A stretch of 64,000 bases of DNA, taken from assembly GCF_032854445.1 (NCBI RefSeq), contig NC_088301.1:59532512-59596511 (forward strand), in the 5' to 3' direction. The DNA is from Liolophura sinensis (lineage: Eukaryota; Mollusca; Polyplacophora; Chitonida; Chitonidae). This document shows, one piece after another, positions 38,208 to 50,100 of the stretch. The notes beneath the pieces were generated by a model. It did not search any database and was not told the DNA's origin. It saw nothing but the letters and a program-made list of their open reading frames with translations. Position numbers and translations under genes: made by a program. Position 1 is the stretch's first letter. Each line of letters starts with the position of its first letter.

Positions 38208-40684
38208 CTGTAAAACACAGCAATGTGTCCGTATAAGGTGGGCAAATCAAGACGGTATGCCCCTAATAAATTATGAAACGAAATTACGAAAAAAATCCAA
38301 TAACATCATTTTTACCCTTTTGGTTGAAAAAACAACCAACACAAAATAAACGGCGTATTCATTCTTAAATAATGGCACCAACTTGCAGTCAGGTAGAATG
38401 AATTAATTAAAAATCACTTTAAATTAATCAATAATTAATTTAAAAATGTTCGAAGTGGTTTTTAAAGAACACAATAAACACATACTGAATGGGAATATCT
38501 GTAAAATATGATAAACTAAAACATAAACAAGTTATCACCTGTACAGTAACAAAAAGATGATCAAACACATCGCGTTCAATGTATAGATACATTTCACCTA
38601 AACAAAAATGAACCGACACGAACGCTTTTTTTAATTTATGTAAACCAATATTCCCCAAAACATCGACACAACAGTCTCTGATTAGCCATGGGGTGAAGCA
38701 GTATAGTTTCTGTTGTTATATTAGCTGAGGATTTGGTGGTATATTTACATTAGTCCAGTATATGTAACACGGGCCACTGGTTTTAATATATCGACGCATG
38801 AACGATTCACCACAGGGTCTATAAACGGGCCAATCCAATATGTGATCGGCGACATGTAACTCAACACCCAAGTTTTACTTAGCTAGCCGACATTGCCAGT
38901 TATTATTGACATTGGGTTTAACCAATTTACCTGGAGTCGCTCACATCTCAGTATTTATTCACGCTTGTGCCACGCGATGTGAGGCAAGACTTTTAACCCA
39001 GTAGACGCTATAATTCTTAGGTATACGATTGCCCACGTAAACCTTAGGAGTCATACAGAATTTTCATCAAAGCTTGGACGATATCAAAACTTTGTACATA
39101 TGTCATGGAAAATCAATAAACTGGTTTAAATGAGTCCCAAAAAATATTAATAACATTTCCAAGTTGGGGGCTGTTTTGCACTGTATAACTGCTCACAGTA
39201 ATGGTGGTATAAGGTTGCCCGTCCGGGGTGAATGCCTATACATAAGTTTATTTTCGTCTTCGTAAATAACCTACGTCTTTGTAAACAAAACAAATATCAT
39301 CTATATCACCACGAGTTGAGATTTTCAATACACAATGGCAAAAATAGCCCTGATAATTAAAACTGTTGATGAATAATAAGACAACAGAAAACTCGTCAAC
39401 ATTATGTAACAATGCTGATCGCTTCCTCAAATACATAACCAAGTTAGCATATTTGGTTACACAGTCCTGTGGTAAGGCACCTGTATTATAGTTTTGTGAG
39501 TACTTACCAGTACCATGTGCTAAGACAAACAAGCAATGTTCTTGTCCCGATGTAGGCCTACACACAGCACACGAACGGGCGGACAGAGTCATATGACCCA
39601 AACGTCGTCACGGTGACAACAAATTGCCTCGATCTGAGCCGTGCGTGGCAGTGCTTGCTAACCGAGGCATTCAATGTGCGATTACGTTTAATTGTATTTC
39701 TATTGTATGGTTGACACGGCTGTGTCCAGTGGAGGGACTTAATGGACAAGCCTTTCACGGCCACTTTATAGGCCCGATTAATCTGGACGTGGACAATATA
39801 TCCTCTCGCTACCCGTAAAGCGACCTTTGAAAACACGGCCGGATAACGATAGAGGCTTTCCTCTTCAGGGACCTTAACCAACACACGTGGAGCAGCATTC
39901 AAATCACTTCCCCAAGCAGTGGCATTAATTCTACAAACCAATATTCTGAAGTAAATAAAACAGCTTAAACTTCATATACGATTATTTTTTTATATTCGTT
40001 TTGGCTCATAAATCGTCAAACAAAATAACGAAATGTATTAGACATATCACTTAGTACCGGCCGTGCAGAAAGTACTTCTTTTTTATAGATTTATCAACGA
40101 AACTATAAATGTATTAACACTTCAAAAGACCATCATCACAAAATTGTTTTTATTTGACAATGGAAACTTTCCTATAGTGTGCAAATTACTCCCATCGGGT
40201 ATTCATCAAAAATGGTCTTACAATGTTAAATCGATATACAGAGATTACCTCACTATGCCAGATATTGTCAACGGGTCAGTTTTTGTATGTCTCCGATGGA
40301 ATGTGTCGTTTTATTTGTAGTGGCTACTTCGTATTCAGAGGCGATGATGTGTTACGATGGTAACTAGACTCCTCCTTATCTACTATATAAAATATACATG
40401 TTCTTCTGCCCGGGTTGTGGCATCATGGCAAATTCTTCTAAACCCAATGTACATACGATAGCGGCTGCAAGAAACCAAAACCAGCAACAAGCGCCGACTT
40501 CTATAGTCATTTACTTTTAGAGAGTCGTCTATATTCAGCCGTAAGGTAAAATCAGTCATACTGTCTACCAAAATTGCCTTTAGACAACGACACGTAACGA
40601 TCCAGCTCTACACATTGATACGTTGGACGTTCCTATTATTAGCAGGAAAATGCAGTCAGAATACTTTTTTCATTCATAATGTTA
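38208..40684. other. Intergenic stretch without recognised gene
   Basis: This is AT-rich DNA upstream of the coiled-coil gene. A minus-strand ORF of 127 codons (39558-39941) is the only long one. It shows no familiar motif and its 3' half looks non-coding, so it is not called. Confidence 0.5.
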
Positions 40685-41180
40685 ATCTCCATAAGCTGAG
40701 TTTCGACACCAAGAACTCATTGCCTCAGGTGACGTCATGATTATTCAAACGCAAGTTGCATGCTGGACAATGTGCGTGGAGGGTATATCTGGTTTATAAT
40801 GGCTACACCAACAAGCGGTTAGAACAAACTCAACGCAGTAAGACAGTCTACAGTACTGCCTCTGCGAGTAGACCACATGGCTTTAATTTCCGAACATCCA
40901 TCTCTAAATCCACACTGCCGTGAGATCATATACTACAGCAGATATAATAACATTCATTTATTAAGGTTATATCATACTAAAACGTGTAAACAATTTCAAA
41001 TATGGCATTGTCACTAACAGGGTTTACAGTTAAGTCGATAGCAGTTTAGGCAACTTTGTGTTGCATTCAGTCAAAACACGTTGAACTCCACCCAATATCC
41101 AGCATGCCACTGGTTTTTTAATAATCATGACGACACCTGAGACAATGGTTTCTTGCCTTCGGAACCCAGCTTATGGAGCT
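40685..41180. mobile_element. Fold-back element with about 97-bp inverted arms
   Basis: The left arm 40685-40782 (CTCCATAAGCTGAG, CTCAGGTGACGTCATGATTA, GCATGCTGGACAATG) recurs in reverse complement at 41084-41180 (TATCCAGCATGCCAC, TAATCATGACGACACCTGAG, CAGCTTATGGAG) at about 75-80% identity. The spacer of about 300 bp has no coding capacity. No target-site duplication was seen, so whether it is a MITE or an inverted duplication is open. Confidence 0.7.
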
Positions 41181-41399
41181 CCAAAATGCTATACGGACCA
41201 GGATAAGTTTACAGAATTATGTTTACAGAATTATAACTTAATCCTCCACACTCAGCTAACAATATGAGGATTAACCTCCCCAGCTGATGGCATCAGGATT
41301 AGTGCCACCCAGCTGGCGATATGAGGATTAGTGCCTAACTAGCTGGCGATAAGAGATCTGTGCCCAACCTGCTGACTATATGGGATCTGTTCCAAATCA

Positions 41400-43280
41400 G
41401 CTGACAACATGAAGATCTGTGCACACGAAGTTGATGATATACGACGATGGATCTGTCTCCACTCAGCTGACGATGTGGGGATCAATACCCACTCAGCTGA
41501 CGATATGTGGATCATCCACCGGTGGATCTGTGCCCACTCAACAGACGATATATGTGGATCAGTCCCTATCCAGCTGACCACAGGTGGATCTGTGCCCACT
41601 CAACAGACAATATATGTGGATCAGTCCCTATCCAGCTGACCACAGGTGGATCTGTGCCCACTCAACAGACAATATATGTGGATCAGTCCCTATCCAGCTG
41701 ACCACAGGTGGATCTGTGCCCACTCAGCTGACGATATATGTGGGTCATCCCCGCCCAGCTGACCACAGGTGGATCTGTACCCACTCAACAGACAATATAT
41801 GTGGATCAGTCCCTATCCAGCTGACCACAGGAGGATCTGTGCCCACTCAGCTGACGATATACGTGGATCATCCCCATCCAGGTGACCACAGGAGGATCTG
41901 TGCCCACTCAGCTGACGATATATGTGGATCAGTCCCTATCCAGCTGACCACAGGAGGATCTGTGCCCACTCAGCTGACGATATATGTGGATCATCCCCAT
42001 CCAGGTGACCACAGGAGGATCTGTGCCCACTCAGCTGACGATATATGTGGATCAGTCCCTATCCAGCTGACCACAGGAGGATCTGTGCCCACTCAGCTGA
42101 CGATATATGTGGATCATCCCCATCCAGGTGACCACAGGAGGATCTGTGCCCACTCAGCTGACGATATATGTGGATCAGTCCCTATCCAGCTGACCACAGG
42201 AGGATCTGTGCCCACTCAGCTGACGATATATGTGGATCATCCCCATCCAGCTGACCACAGGAGGATCTGTGCCCACTCAGCTGACGATATACGTGGATCA
42301 TCCCCGCCCAGCTGACCACAGGTGGATCTGTGCCCACTCAGCTGACGATATATGTGGATCAGTCCCTATCCAGCTGACCACAGGAGGATTTGTGCCCACT
42401 CAGCTGACGATATATGTGGATCATCCCCATCCAGGTGACCACAGGAGGATCTGTGCCCACTCAGCTGACGATATATGTGGATCAGTCCCTATCCAGCTGA
42501 CCACAGGAGGATTTGTGCCCACTCAGCTGACGATATACGTGGATCATCCCCGCCCAGCTGACCACAGGTGGATCTGTGCCCACTCAGCTGACGATATATG
42601 TGGATCAGTCCCTATCCAGCTGACCACAGGAGGATCTGTGCCCACTCAGCTGACGATATATGTGGATCAGTCCCTATCCAGCTGACCACAGGAGGATCTG
42701 TGCCCACTCAGCTGACGATATATGTGGATCAGTCCCTATCCAGCTGACCACAGGAGGATCTGTGCCCACTCAGCTGACGATATATGTGGATCATCCCCAT
42801 CCAGGTGACCACAGGAGGATCTGTGCCCACTCAGCTGACGATATATGTGGATCAGTCCCTATCCAGCTGACCACAGGAGGATCTGTGCCCACTCAGCTGA
42901 CGATATACGTGGATCATCCCCGCCCAGCTGACCACAGGTGGATCTGTGCCCACTCAGCTGACGATATATGTGGATCAGTCCCTATCCAGCTGACCACAGG
43001 AGGATTTGTGCCCACTCAGCTGACGATATATGTGGATCATCCCCATCCAGGTGACCACAGGAGGATCTGTGCCCACTCAGCTGACGATATATGTGGGCCA
43101 TCCCCATCCAGCTGACCACAAGTGGATCTGTGCCCACTCAGCTGACGATATACGTGGATCATCCCCGTCCAGCTGACCACAGGAGGATCTGTGCCCACTC
43201 AGCTGACGATATATGTGGATCAGTCCCTATCCAGCTGGCGATATGTGGATCTCTGTCGACACAGCTGACGATATGTGGAT
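41400..43280. repeat. 61/62-bp minisatellite with a 123-bp dimer period
   Basis: About 30 units are present. Type A (62 bp) begins GATCAGTCCCTATCCAGCTG, and type B (61 bp) begins GATCATCCCCATCCAGGTGA. Both continue with ACAGGAGGATCTGTGCCCAC and TCAGCTGACGATATATGTG. In the central part A and B alternate, giving a 123-bp (41-codon) period and therefore long ORFs, the largest at 41584-42315 (243 residues). Runs of A-A or B-B shift the frame. Diverged units border it on both sides (41230-41400 and 43225-43300). Confidence 0.94.
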
Positions 43281-43319
43281 CTCTATCGCTAAATCCCAGC
43301 TAAAGATATGCAATTTCAT

Positions 43320-43500
43320 TTCAAAAAGTCCCTGGGTGGGACTGGATATCAGAAGTCAACGGCCACAGCCTGAAATAACTGGCAGTGAACACAGCTTCTG
43401 TATCGATATTAGCACTCAACGGCCACGGCTTAAAAACAGGCTCTGTGTCGATATCAGCAGTCAATGGCCAGGGCCTGAAGTATCTCGCATTTAAAAACAG
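43320..43500. repeat. Three imperfect units of about 60 bp
   Basis: Related segments with CTGGATATCAGAAGTCAACG, TCGATATTAGCACTCAACGG and TCGATATCAGCAGTCAATGG, each followed by a GGCC..GCCT core, form a short degenerate tandem repeat beside the larger array. Confidence 0.7.
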
Positions 43501-44794
43501 CCCCAGGAAAAATACATCCCCAGGGGAAAGTCATTGTATTCTCAGTATAGCCTATATTTCATGTACTTTCCACTTCAAATAAGAAAATACTGGAAGATAC
43601 TGGAAATGAAAACACTGCTATAATGACAAAGCAGGGCAAGCCTGAGCTAATCTGAACAATACTTAGATGCATATCTTATATCTCATCGTTGTATAACATC
43701 TTTTCATTTGTTAGTAATTAATCCATGCAGGAAAATAAAAGTGATATAAAGATTTCAATATGAGTAGAATGATTTAGCATAAATACAGAATTTAACAACA
43801 TGTACTTGAAACGATCGGTCTCCCAACAACAAAAATGTCCTTTATTAATGAATATAAGCATTTATTTCAGGTGAGAATAATTTGAATACAATGGCTTTAC
43901 AATTTTAAACCTTGAATTTTTATTCGTAAACTTAATCAGGTTTTTCTTTTGGTTGTGTATCTTCTTCGGAAAGAAACCTCGAAGTGGACATTTAGTTTGC
44001 ATGTGATATACATTCTTTACTGCAAAGACTAGTGTGTCAAGGTTATTCCACCAAACGCCCTCACTCCATTTTACAATGAGTACCGGTACAATTTTCTTGT
44101 AAGTAAATATGGACAGAGTGTCCAGGATCTGTGGCGCTTTGCTCCATGATTGTATCTAATTCCGCTTAACTCGGTCAAAATCACCAGCGCATCCTGAACC
44201 AGTACATCCCGACCGTGCGTCTGCAGGCTACTTAAACTGTGAATGATATAACAGGCTTACTGTATCAGGAGTTAAAGCAGTGGACAAAATATCCTTCCAG
44301 TTTGTCCAATTTCCCAAAAAGCTATTTATCACTTGGACCTTCGTCACCGAAGTCCACAATTTTAATCTGCCACAGGCTACTGCTTTCACTATAATGCGGA
44401 AAATAACTTCAACATTAGAGACCTTGACTAAACACTTTACTGTCGATGACCGAGACGCGCTGAAGCTGTATCAAGACTAAGTTCCATTAAGCTTTTAGTG
44501 GGTTGAAAAAAAAATCTAAAAACATATTTAATGACGGTTTAAAAGACTTTGAATGGTAGTCTTTCAGTGAACATAAACACTAGTCAGCTACGGCCTTTCA
44601 CTTAAATAAGCATGAAGTAATGTGAAAATACATCACTGATTTGGCTATAAAAGGCTATAATATATTGTCTTACTTTAAAATCTTTTCATAGCGCATCAAA
44701 AATTCCTACAACAAAAAAAAAAAATAGATGAAAATAGTCTTGGGTACAATCTTACATCGTTCATGTTCGCTATAATTTTCGAACAGCGCCGAGT

Positions 44795-45335
44795 CGTATA
44801 TGCCTTGCCAACAAGGCCGAGCTGTGCATGTCTTGTCAACATGGCCGAGCCGTCTATCTATGTCTTGTCAGCAGGTCCTGCGCCGTCTATGCCTTCTCAA
44901 CAGGTCCGAGCCGTGTATGTCTTATCAACAATGTCGAGCCGCGCATGCCTTGCCAAAAGGGTCGAGTCCTGTATGGCTTATCAACAGGGTTGAGCCCTGT
45001 ATGTCTTGTCTGCAGGTTCGGGCCGTGTATGCCTTCTCAACAGGACCGAGCCGCGCATGCTTTGTCAACAGGACCGAGCCAGGCATGCCTTCTCAGCAGG
45101 ACTGATCCGCGTTTGCCTTGTCAACAGGTCCTAGCCGTATATGCATAGTCGACAGGTCCGGGCCGTGTATGCCTTGTCAACAGGTCCTAGCCGTGTATGC
45201 ATTGTCAACAGGGTCAAGCCGTGTATGCCTAGTCATCAGGTCCGAGCCGTGTATGCCTTGTCAACAGGTCCGAGCTGTATATTTACGCAAAGAGGGTCAA
45301 ACCGTATATGTGAGACCAACAGGATCGGCTTAACC
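44795..45335 (-). repeat. 28-bp minisatellite, left arm (reverse orientation)
   Basis: About 19 copies of a 28-bp unit of the type GAGCCGTGTATGCCTTGTCA + ACAGGTCC are present. GCCGTGTATGC recurs at 45190, 45218 and 45246. The unit is the reverse complement of the one in the following array (45336-46945). Since 28 is not a multiple of three, ORFs cycle through three frames. These are not treated as genes. Confidence 0.93.
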
Positions 45336-45575
45336 CTGTTGGCAGCGTATATACGACTTGATTCTGTTGACAACAAGTACACGGCTCGGCATTGCTTTAC
45401 AACGTTTATACGGCTTGGCCCTGTTAACCGCGTATATACGACTCGGTACTCTTCGCAGCCTCTGTACGGCTCGGCCCTCTTGAGAGCGTATATACGGCTC
45501 GGCCCTGTTGCCATCGTATATATGTCTCGGTTCTGTTCGCAGCGTTTATGCGGCTTGGCCCTATTGACAGCGTAT

Positions 45576-45720
45576 ATATTTATTTATTTCTTTGATTGGT
45601 CTTTTAAGCCGTACTCAAGAGTGTTTCACTTATACGACGGCGGCCAGCATTATGGTAGACAGAGCCCCGGTGAAACCCACGATCATCCGCAGGTTGATGA
45701 CCACCTTCCCACGTACGACA
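45576..45720 (-). mobile_element. 5'-truncated SINE inside the 28-bp minisatellite
   Basis: It contains the tail (TTTATTTATTTCTTTGATTG), AAGCCGTACTCAAGAGTGTT, CGACGGCGGCCAGCATTATG and CCCACGATCATCCGCAGGTT, with the tRNA head missing. The flanks are minisatellite units (GACAGCGTATATA on both sides), so a target-site duplication cannot be separated from the repeat. Confidence 0.88.
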
Positions 45721-46011
45721 GCGTATATACGGCTCGGCCCTGTTGACAGCGTATATACGGCTCGGTCCTGTTTGCAGTGTATATACGCGGCTCGGCGCTA
45801 TTGACAGCGTATATACGGCTCGGCCCAGTTGACAGCGTATATGCGACTCGGTCCTGTTTGAAGTGTATATACGGCTCGGCCCTGTAGTCAACGTGTATAC
45901 GGCTCGGCCCTGTTGACAGCGTATATGCGCCCCCCCCCCCCCCTGTTGACAGCGTATATACGGCTCGGCCTAGTTGTGACAGTGTACATACGGTTCGGCC
46001 ACGTTGGCGGC

Positions 46012-46022
46012 ATATATATATA

Positions 46023-46073
<51 letters not shown>
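46012..46073. repeat. (AT)n microsatellite
   Basis: About 28 TA dinucleotides with one C interruption. It probably arose by expansion of the GTATATA part of the surrounding 28-bp unit. Confidence 0.95.
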
Positions 46074-46075
<2 letters not shown>

Positions 46076-47706
46076 GTTCGGCCCTGCTGGCGACGTATTC
46101 TGTTAAACAAACATTCTGTTAAAATTCGGTTAAAACAGATGAATTTTTTTAGTAATCATTAAAATAGGAGAGGAAAAATTAGCACCATCTTAATCAAATG
46201 GGATGGGGGTTGTGGTGGTGGGAGGTAACAGAAAAGCCGATAGTGCACCTATCTCTCCTGACAGCGTATATGTCTGTTGACAGCGTATATGGCTCGATCC
46301 TGTAGGCAACATATACGGCTCGATCCTTTAGGCACCGTATACCGCTCGATCCTGTAGGCAACGTATACGGCTCGGCCCTGTAGGCACCGTATACGGCTCG
46401 GACCTGTTGGCAGCGTGTACGGTTCGATCCTGTAGACTGCGTATACCGCTCGATCCTGCAGGCAACGTACACAGCTCGGCCCTGTATGCAGCGTATACGG
46501 CCCGGTCCTGCAGGCAGCGTATACGGCTCACCCTCCTGACAGCGTATACGGCTCGATCCTGTAGGCACCGTTTACCGCTCGATCCTGTGGGCAGCGTATA
46601 CGGCCCGGTCCTGTTGGCAGCGTGTACGGTTTGATCCTGTAAACAGCGTATAAGGCTCGATCTTGTAGGCAGCGTATACAGTTCGGACCTGTAGGCAGTG
46701 TATACGGCTCGGCCCTTTTGGCAGCGTGTACGGTTCGATCCTGCAGGCAGCATAAACGGCTCACCCTCCTGGCAGCGTATACGGCTCGATCCTGTAGGCA
46801 CTGTATACGGCTCGATCCCGTAGGCTGGGTATATGGCTCGGTCCTACTGGCAGCGTGTACAGCGTGTATAGGCTCGTAGGCAGCCTATACAACCCGGCCC
46901 TGTTGGCCATGTTGGTACGGTATCTATACAGTTCGGCCCTGCTGAAGTGAAATTTCATGCGTGTCTTTTGTGCTTTCATTAATTAGCACTGTTTGTAGTC
47001 GAAGTAGTGTATTTTCCTATACGCTGTATAATCAAATTTCTAGGTTGCGAGTTAGCCGTGTACACGCTTGAACATCGCATGATCCTGATTCAGACACCAT
47101 ATACGGCTACCGGCATGGTCGTCATCCCGACCGTTCTCTTGGGTGGAGCTAAGCGTGGTCAAAGGGAGATAATTTAATGCGTCTTGTCATTTAATGAAAG
47201 AGTAGTTTTTGAATGTTCGGATTTGCGGTTAATAATGCCTTTCAATAATAATATGGAAAAAATATTAAATTGTCAAAATTATCTGTCGATGATGCAAAGA
47301 GTGTACTATGAGTCCCGGATTCACAGCAGGTCTAAGGGAAACAGTTTTTCAACCATGCCAGAGAAGGTGCGACTTTGCAAAGCGTGCATGGGCCTTTCGG
47401 CCTATCCATCTAGTCGGAATGATAGCAGGCCTGTAGATGTGATAAAACATGATCAGAGAAATGAAGCATTTACATAATAATAACATGTACAATATCATGG
47501 TAGTTGTCTGATATTACGCTGGTCATTTGGTCGGCATTGTTTTCTGAAAGCAGGGAATGATTTGACACGTGGCGCAGTCCAGCGACATTCTCTTATTTCA
47601 GAAAACCTACATCAACTTGTACGTGTTGGACGGGTATTATCCGTATGTGGCAGCATATATACAACGCACATCCGAGAGCGCACTTAAAAAAAACAAAAAT
47701 AAATCA

Positions 47707-47707
<1 letters not shown>

Positions 47708-47762
<55 letters not shown>

Positions 47763-47774
47763 ATATATATATAT
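47708..47774. repeat. (AT)n microsatellite
   Basis: About 32 TA repeats with a single TT interruption near 47751. It underlies a spurious IYIY-rich ORF. Confidence 0.95.
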
Positions 47775-48044
47775 TTGCACAGGTGTACGTGCTGTTTTAA
47801 TCAAAATTACCGATTTATCTAACATTAAGTCGTGTGTCTCCAGTGTCACGGGATCCACACATGCACAGACTTACATACATAGATCATATATAAGTCATGT
47901 AACAATTCCTGAGTACATACTTGAATCTGGAGTTTATCTCTCCCTATTTGATTAATATTTCGAATAATGTCCCAGAGATCTTTATCTCCATGCAGGGAAG
48001 CATGTCCTCTTAACCTGTAGCGCGACATATGTAGACGCCGATCC

Positions 48045-48118
48045 ACTGACAAGGTATGGTCTAAGGAAGGTAGCCTCGTGAAAACTTGACAACATATGTT
48101 ACGCTGTTTATAACAAAA
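48045..48118 (+). repeat. Dispersed repeat, copy 1 (inverted relative to 51318)
   Basis: TGACAAGGTATGGTCTAAGG, GCCTCGTGAAAACTTGACAA and CATATGTTACGCTG recur in reverse complement at 51318-51399. The TCTAAGGGAGGTAAC-like core also appears alone near 49168. Confidence 0.75.
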
Positions 48119-48288
48119 TACACGCAAACCTCTGACGACAAATAAATGTTTTTATATTTGTTCAATTTGTCTTTTCATTTTCTTTTAACGTGTAACAATC
48201 TGATTTTTTCTTTTCTTTTCTTCTCTTTTTTTTTCTTTTTTTTTTTTTTTTACAACCGACGTATTTTTAAAACCTCAATCTCAATCCC

Positions 48289-48356
48289 TCTGAAAACAGG
48301 GACACATCCGACTTTTGCACCATTCCGGGGACATTCCCGGTTTTCAGCACAGAGTA
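48289..48356. repeat. Short palindromic element, copy 1
   Basis: It has near-palindromic ends: CTGAAAACAGGGA on the left and TCCCGGTTTTCAG on the right, around ATCCGACTTTTGCACCATTC. It recurs at 48472-48540 with about 90% identity. Confidence 0.75.
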
Positions 48357-48471
48357 GGCCTATTATAGTGTACCTACATGTATACTCCCAGGATGGACGC
48401 CCCCACCCCTGCCGACCCCACCCCCTCCCCACAACACCGCGTCCACCCCCTGACTGCATTGCACTACAATT

Positions 48472-48540
48472 CTCTGAAAACAGGGACTCATCCGACTTTT
48501 GTACCATTCCCGGGACATTCCCAGTTTTCAGCACAGAGTA
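48472..48540. repeat. Short palindromic element, copy 2
   Basis: This is a direct repeat of the element at 48289 (CTGAAAACAGGGACTCATCC to CCCAGTTTTCAGCACAGAGT). Flanking similarity extends a few bases past the right end (TAT..TGTACCT). A more diverged relative may lie at 49668-49735. Confidence 0.75.
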
Positions 48541-49927
48541 TTATGGTGTACCTATTCCCAGAAATGACGCATCAATAAAGTCATAAGGTGCATTAAGACT
48601 GTACAGGCCGTTGGGTTAATCGTTCAGGCTTTATAAATCAATATGCTGAAGGCCAATATAAGATGCACTGTTATTTTTGTTTTGTTTTGGGGTTTTTTAA
48701 CATTTTTTGGTTTATGTCTCTTTTTGTCTCTGTTTATTCGTGAAATTACTCCAATATATCTAGTATTGCTGATTATTGAACATTTGCGATACAAAGCAAA
48801 GTATGCCATCACAATGTCAAGTGTAATATCTTTTGTCGGTGTTGAAGAAACAGACCTATATTTTGATATAAATAAAAGGTCACCAAGTAGTGAGAAAAGG
48901 TAACAGAGCTTAAATAAAGCTGTCGTGAATTGTCTATGCTGCTTCGTCCAAATGGAATTACCCTTCATTATAGCCAACATGCTTTTCGGAAAACTTTTGG
49001 TTCTCATTAGCTAGCACGGTATGTTCAGTGTTTCTGTCAACCTAAATCACTATATAAATACGTGTTGCATCGGACTGTACTTAGGTTACAGGGTTGATTC
49101 CGCGTCCAGGTGCACTGAGATCACCAGGAGGCATACAATATATGACTACACATTGGGGTTGCACGCGGTCTAAGGGAGGTAACCCAACTGCATGATCTTC
49201 CCCAGTTATGCCGCATGCCACGTGTGTATTGTACCGGTTCACAGTACTTCGTGATTAACGGCCAGTATATGGCCCATGATACATCCAGGACTAACTGAGG
49301 AGAAAGTTAAGTTCACAATTAAGTTCACAAAAAATTCATGCACATACCTGAAACAAAAAAGAATGAACCAGGTTTATTTTTTCATGCTGTCACACACTTA
49401 TTTCCCATTTATATACACCAGGTTTTACAATTTCTGTGGGGTATAGCCTAGTTCAAACGATCCACTGCTCTTCGTCGGCCATAGGCCGGCAACGGTTTAA
49501 TCACGCACTGTTATAACCCTCCCCAATACCCTGCATGTAGGCCTCACCCAACACAACCTTACCCTGGAACGTCATTGGTCCAATGCGCTTCTCAACCCAG
49601 CCACATCCTATCCCGTCCCACCCCGACTCCATCCCATCCCACCCCACCCCGTCTCATGCCTCTGTTGGATCTGAAAAGAGGGACTCTCTTATTTTAGTCG
49701 CTGTTTCGAAACATTCGCTGTTTTCAGCGTTTCCCTATGAACACACAGTATATACATGTACTATGATGGCCAATGAGGGCCACAGTATGCCTCCAGTGAT
49801 ACCAAGGGCGATAAAGCGAAGGGGCAAAGTTGCCATCCATAGGGGCGAATTTGCGACATGGTGTTAGGTAGGAATTGTTAAACTGAGAGTGCAAAAAAAA
49901 AAAAAAAATTCGGGGAGTGCATCTTCT

Positions 49928-50100
49928 TCGACCGAGCCTTGCGATGAGAGCCGACCGAGCCTTGCGATGACAGCCGACTGAGCCTTGCGATGAGAGCCGA
50001 CTGAGCCTTGCGATGAGAGCCGGCCGAGCCTTGTGATGAGAGCCAGCCGAGCCTTGCGATGAGAGCCGACCGAGCCTTACGATGGAGCCGAGCGAGCGGA
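49928..50100. repeat. 23-bp tandem repeat
   Basis: About seven units of the type GACCGAGCCTTGCGATGAGA + GCC, with the GAGCCTTGCG core spaced 23 bp apart. Confidence 0.92.

Larger units (their letters stand above)
45336..46945 (+). repeat. 28/26-bp minisatellite, right arm (forward orientation)
   Basis: Units of 28 bp of the type CGGCTCGGCCCTGTTGACAG + CGTATATA run to about 46000. From about 46260 to 46945 they become 26-bp variants (CGGCTCGATCCTGTAGGCAG + CGTATA). The array is interrupted by a SINE (45576-45720), a C run near 45930, a TA microsatellite (46012-46073) and about 170 bp of unrelated sequence (46085-46255). Confidence 0.92.

Noticed and set aside
39558-39941. 127-residue minus-strand ORF
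   Set aside because: No recognisable motif, no supporting splice signals, and a second half with cysteine and histidine-rich random composition. Left as a possible but unsupported exon.
41584-42315. 243-residue ORF as a repeat protein gene
   Set aside because: It is created by the 123-bp period of the minisatellite. The frame breaks wherever unit order changes, and there are no splice sites, homology or codon bias.
44763-45746. ORFs of 71-201 residues as a secreted repeat protein
   Set aside because: The 28-bp minisatellite cycles through all three frames, and the longest ORF runs on into a SINE.
47569-47955. 128-residue IYIY-rich ORF
   Set aside because: Its core is the (TA)n microsatellite.
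48624-49007. Membrane-like ORFs on both strands
   Set aside because: Hydrophobic composition comes from T-rich sequence; they overlap antisense to each other and show no homology.
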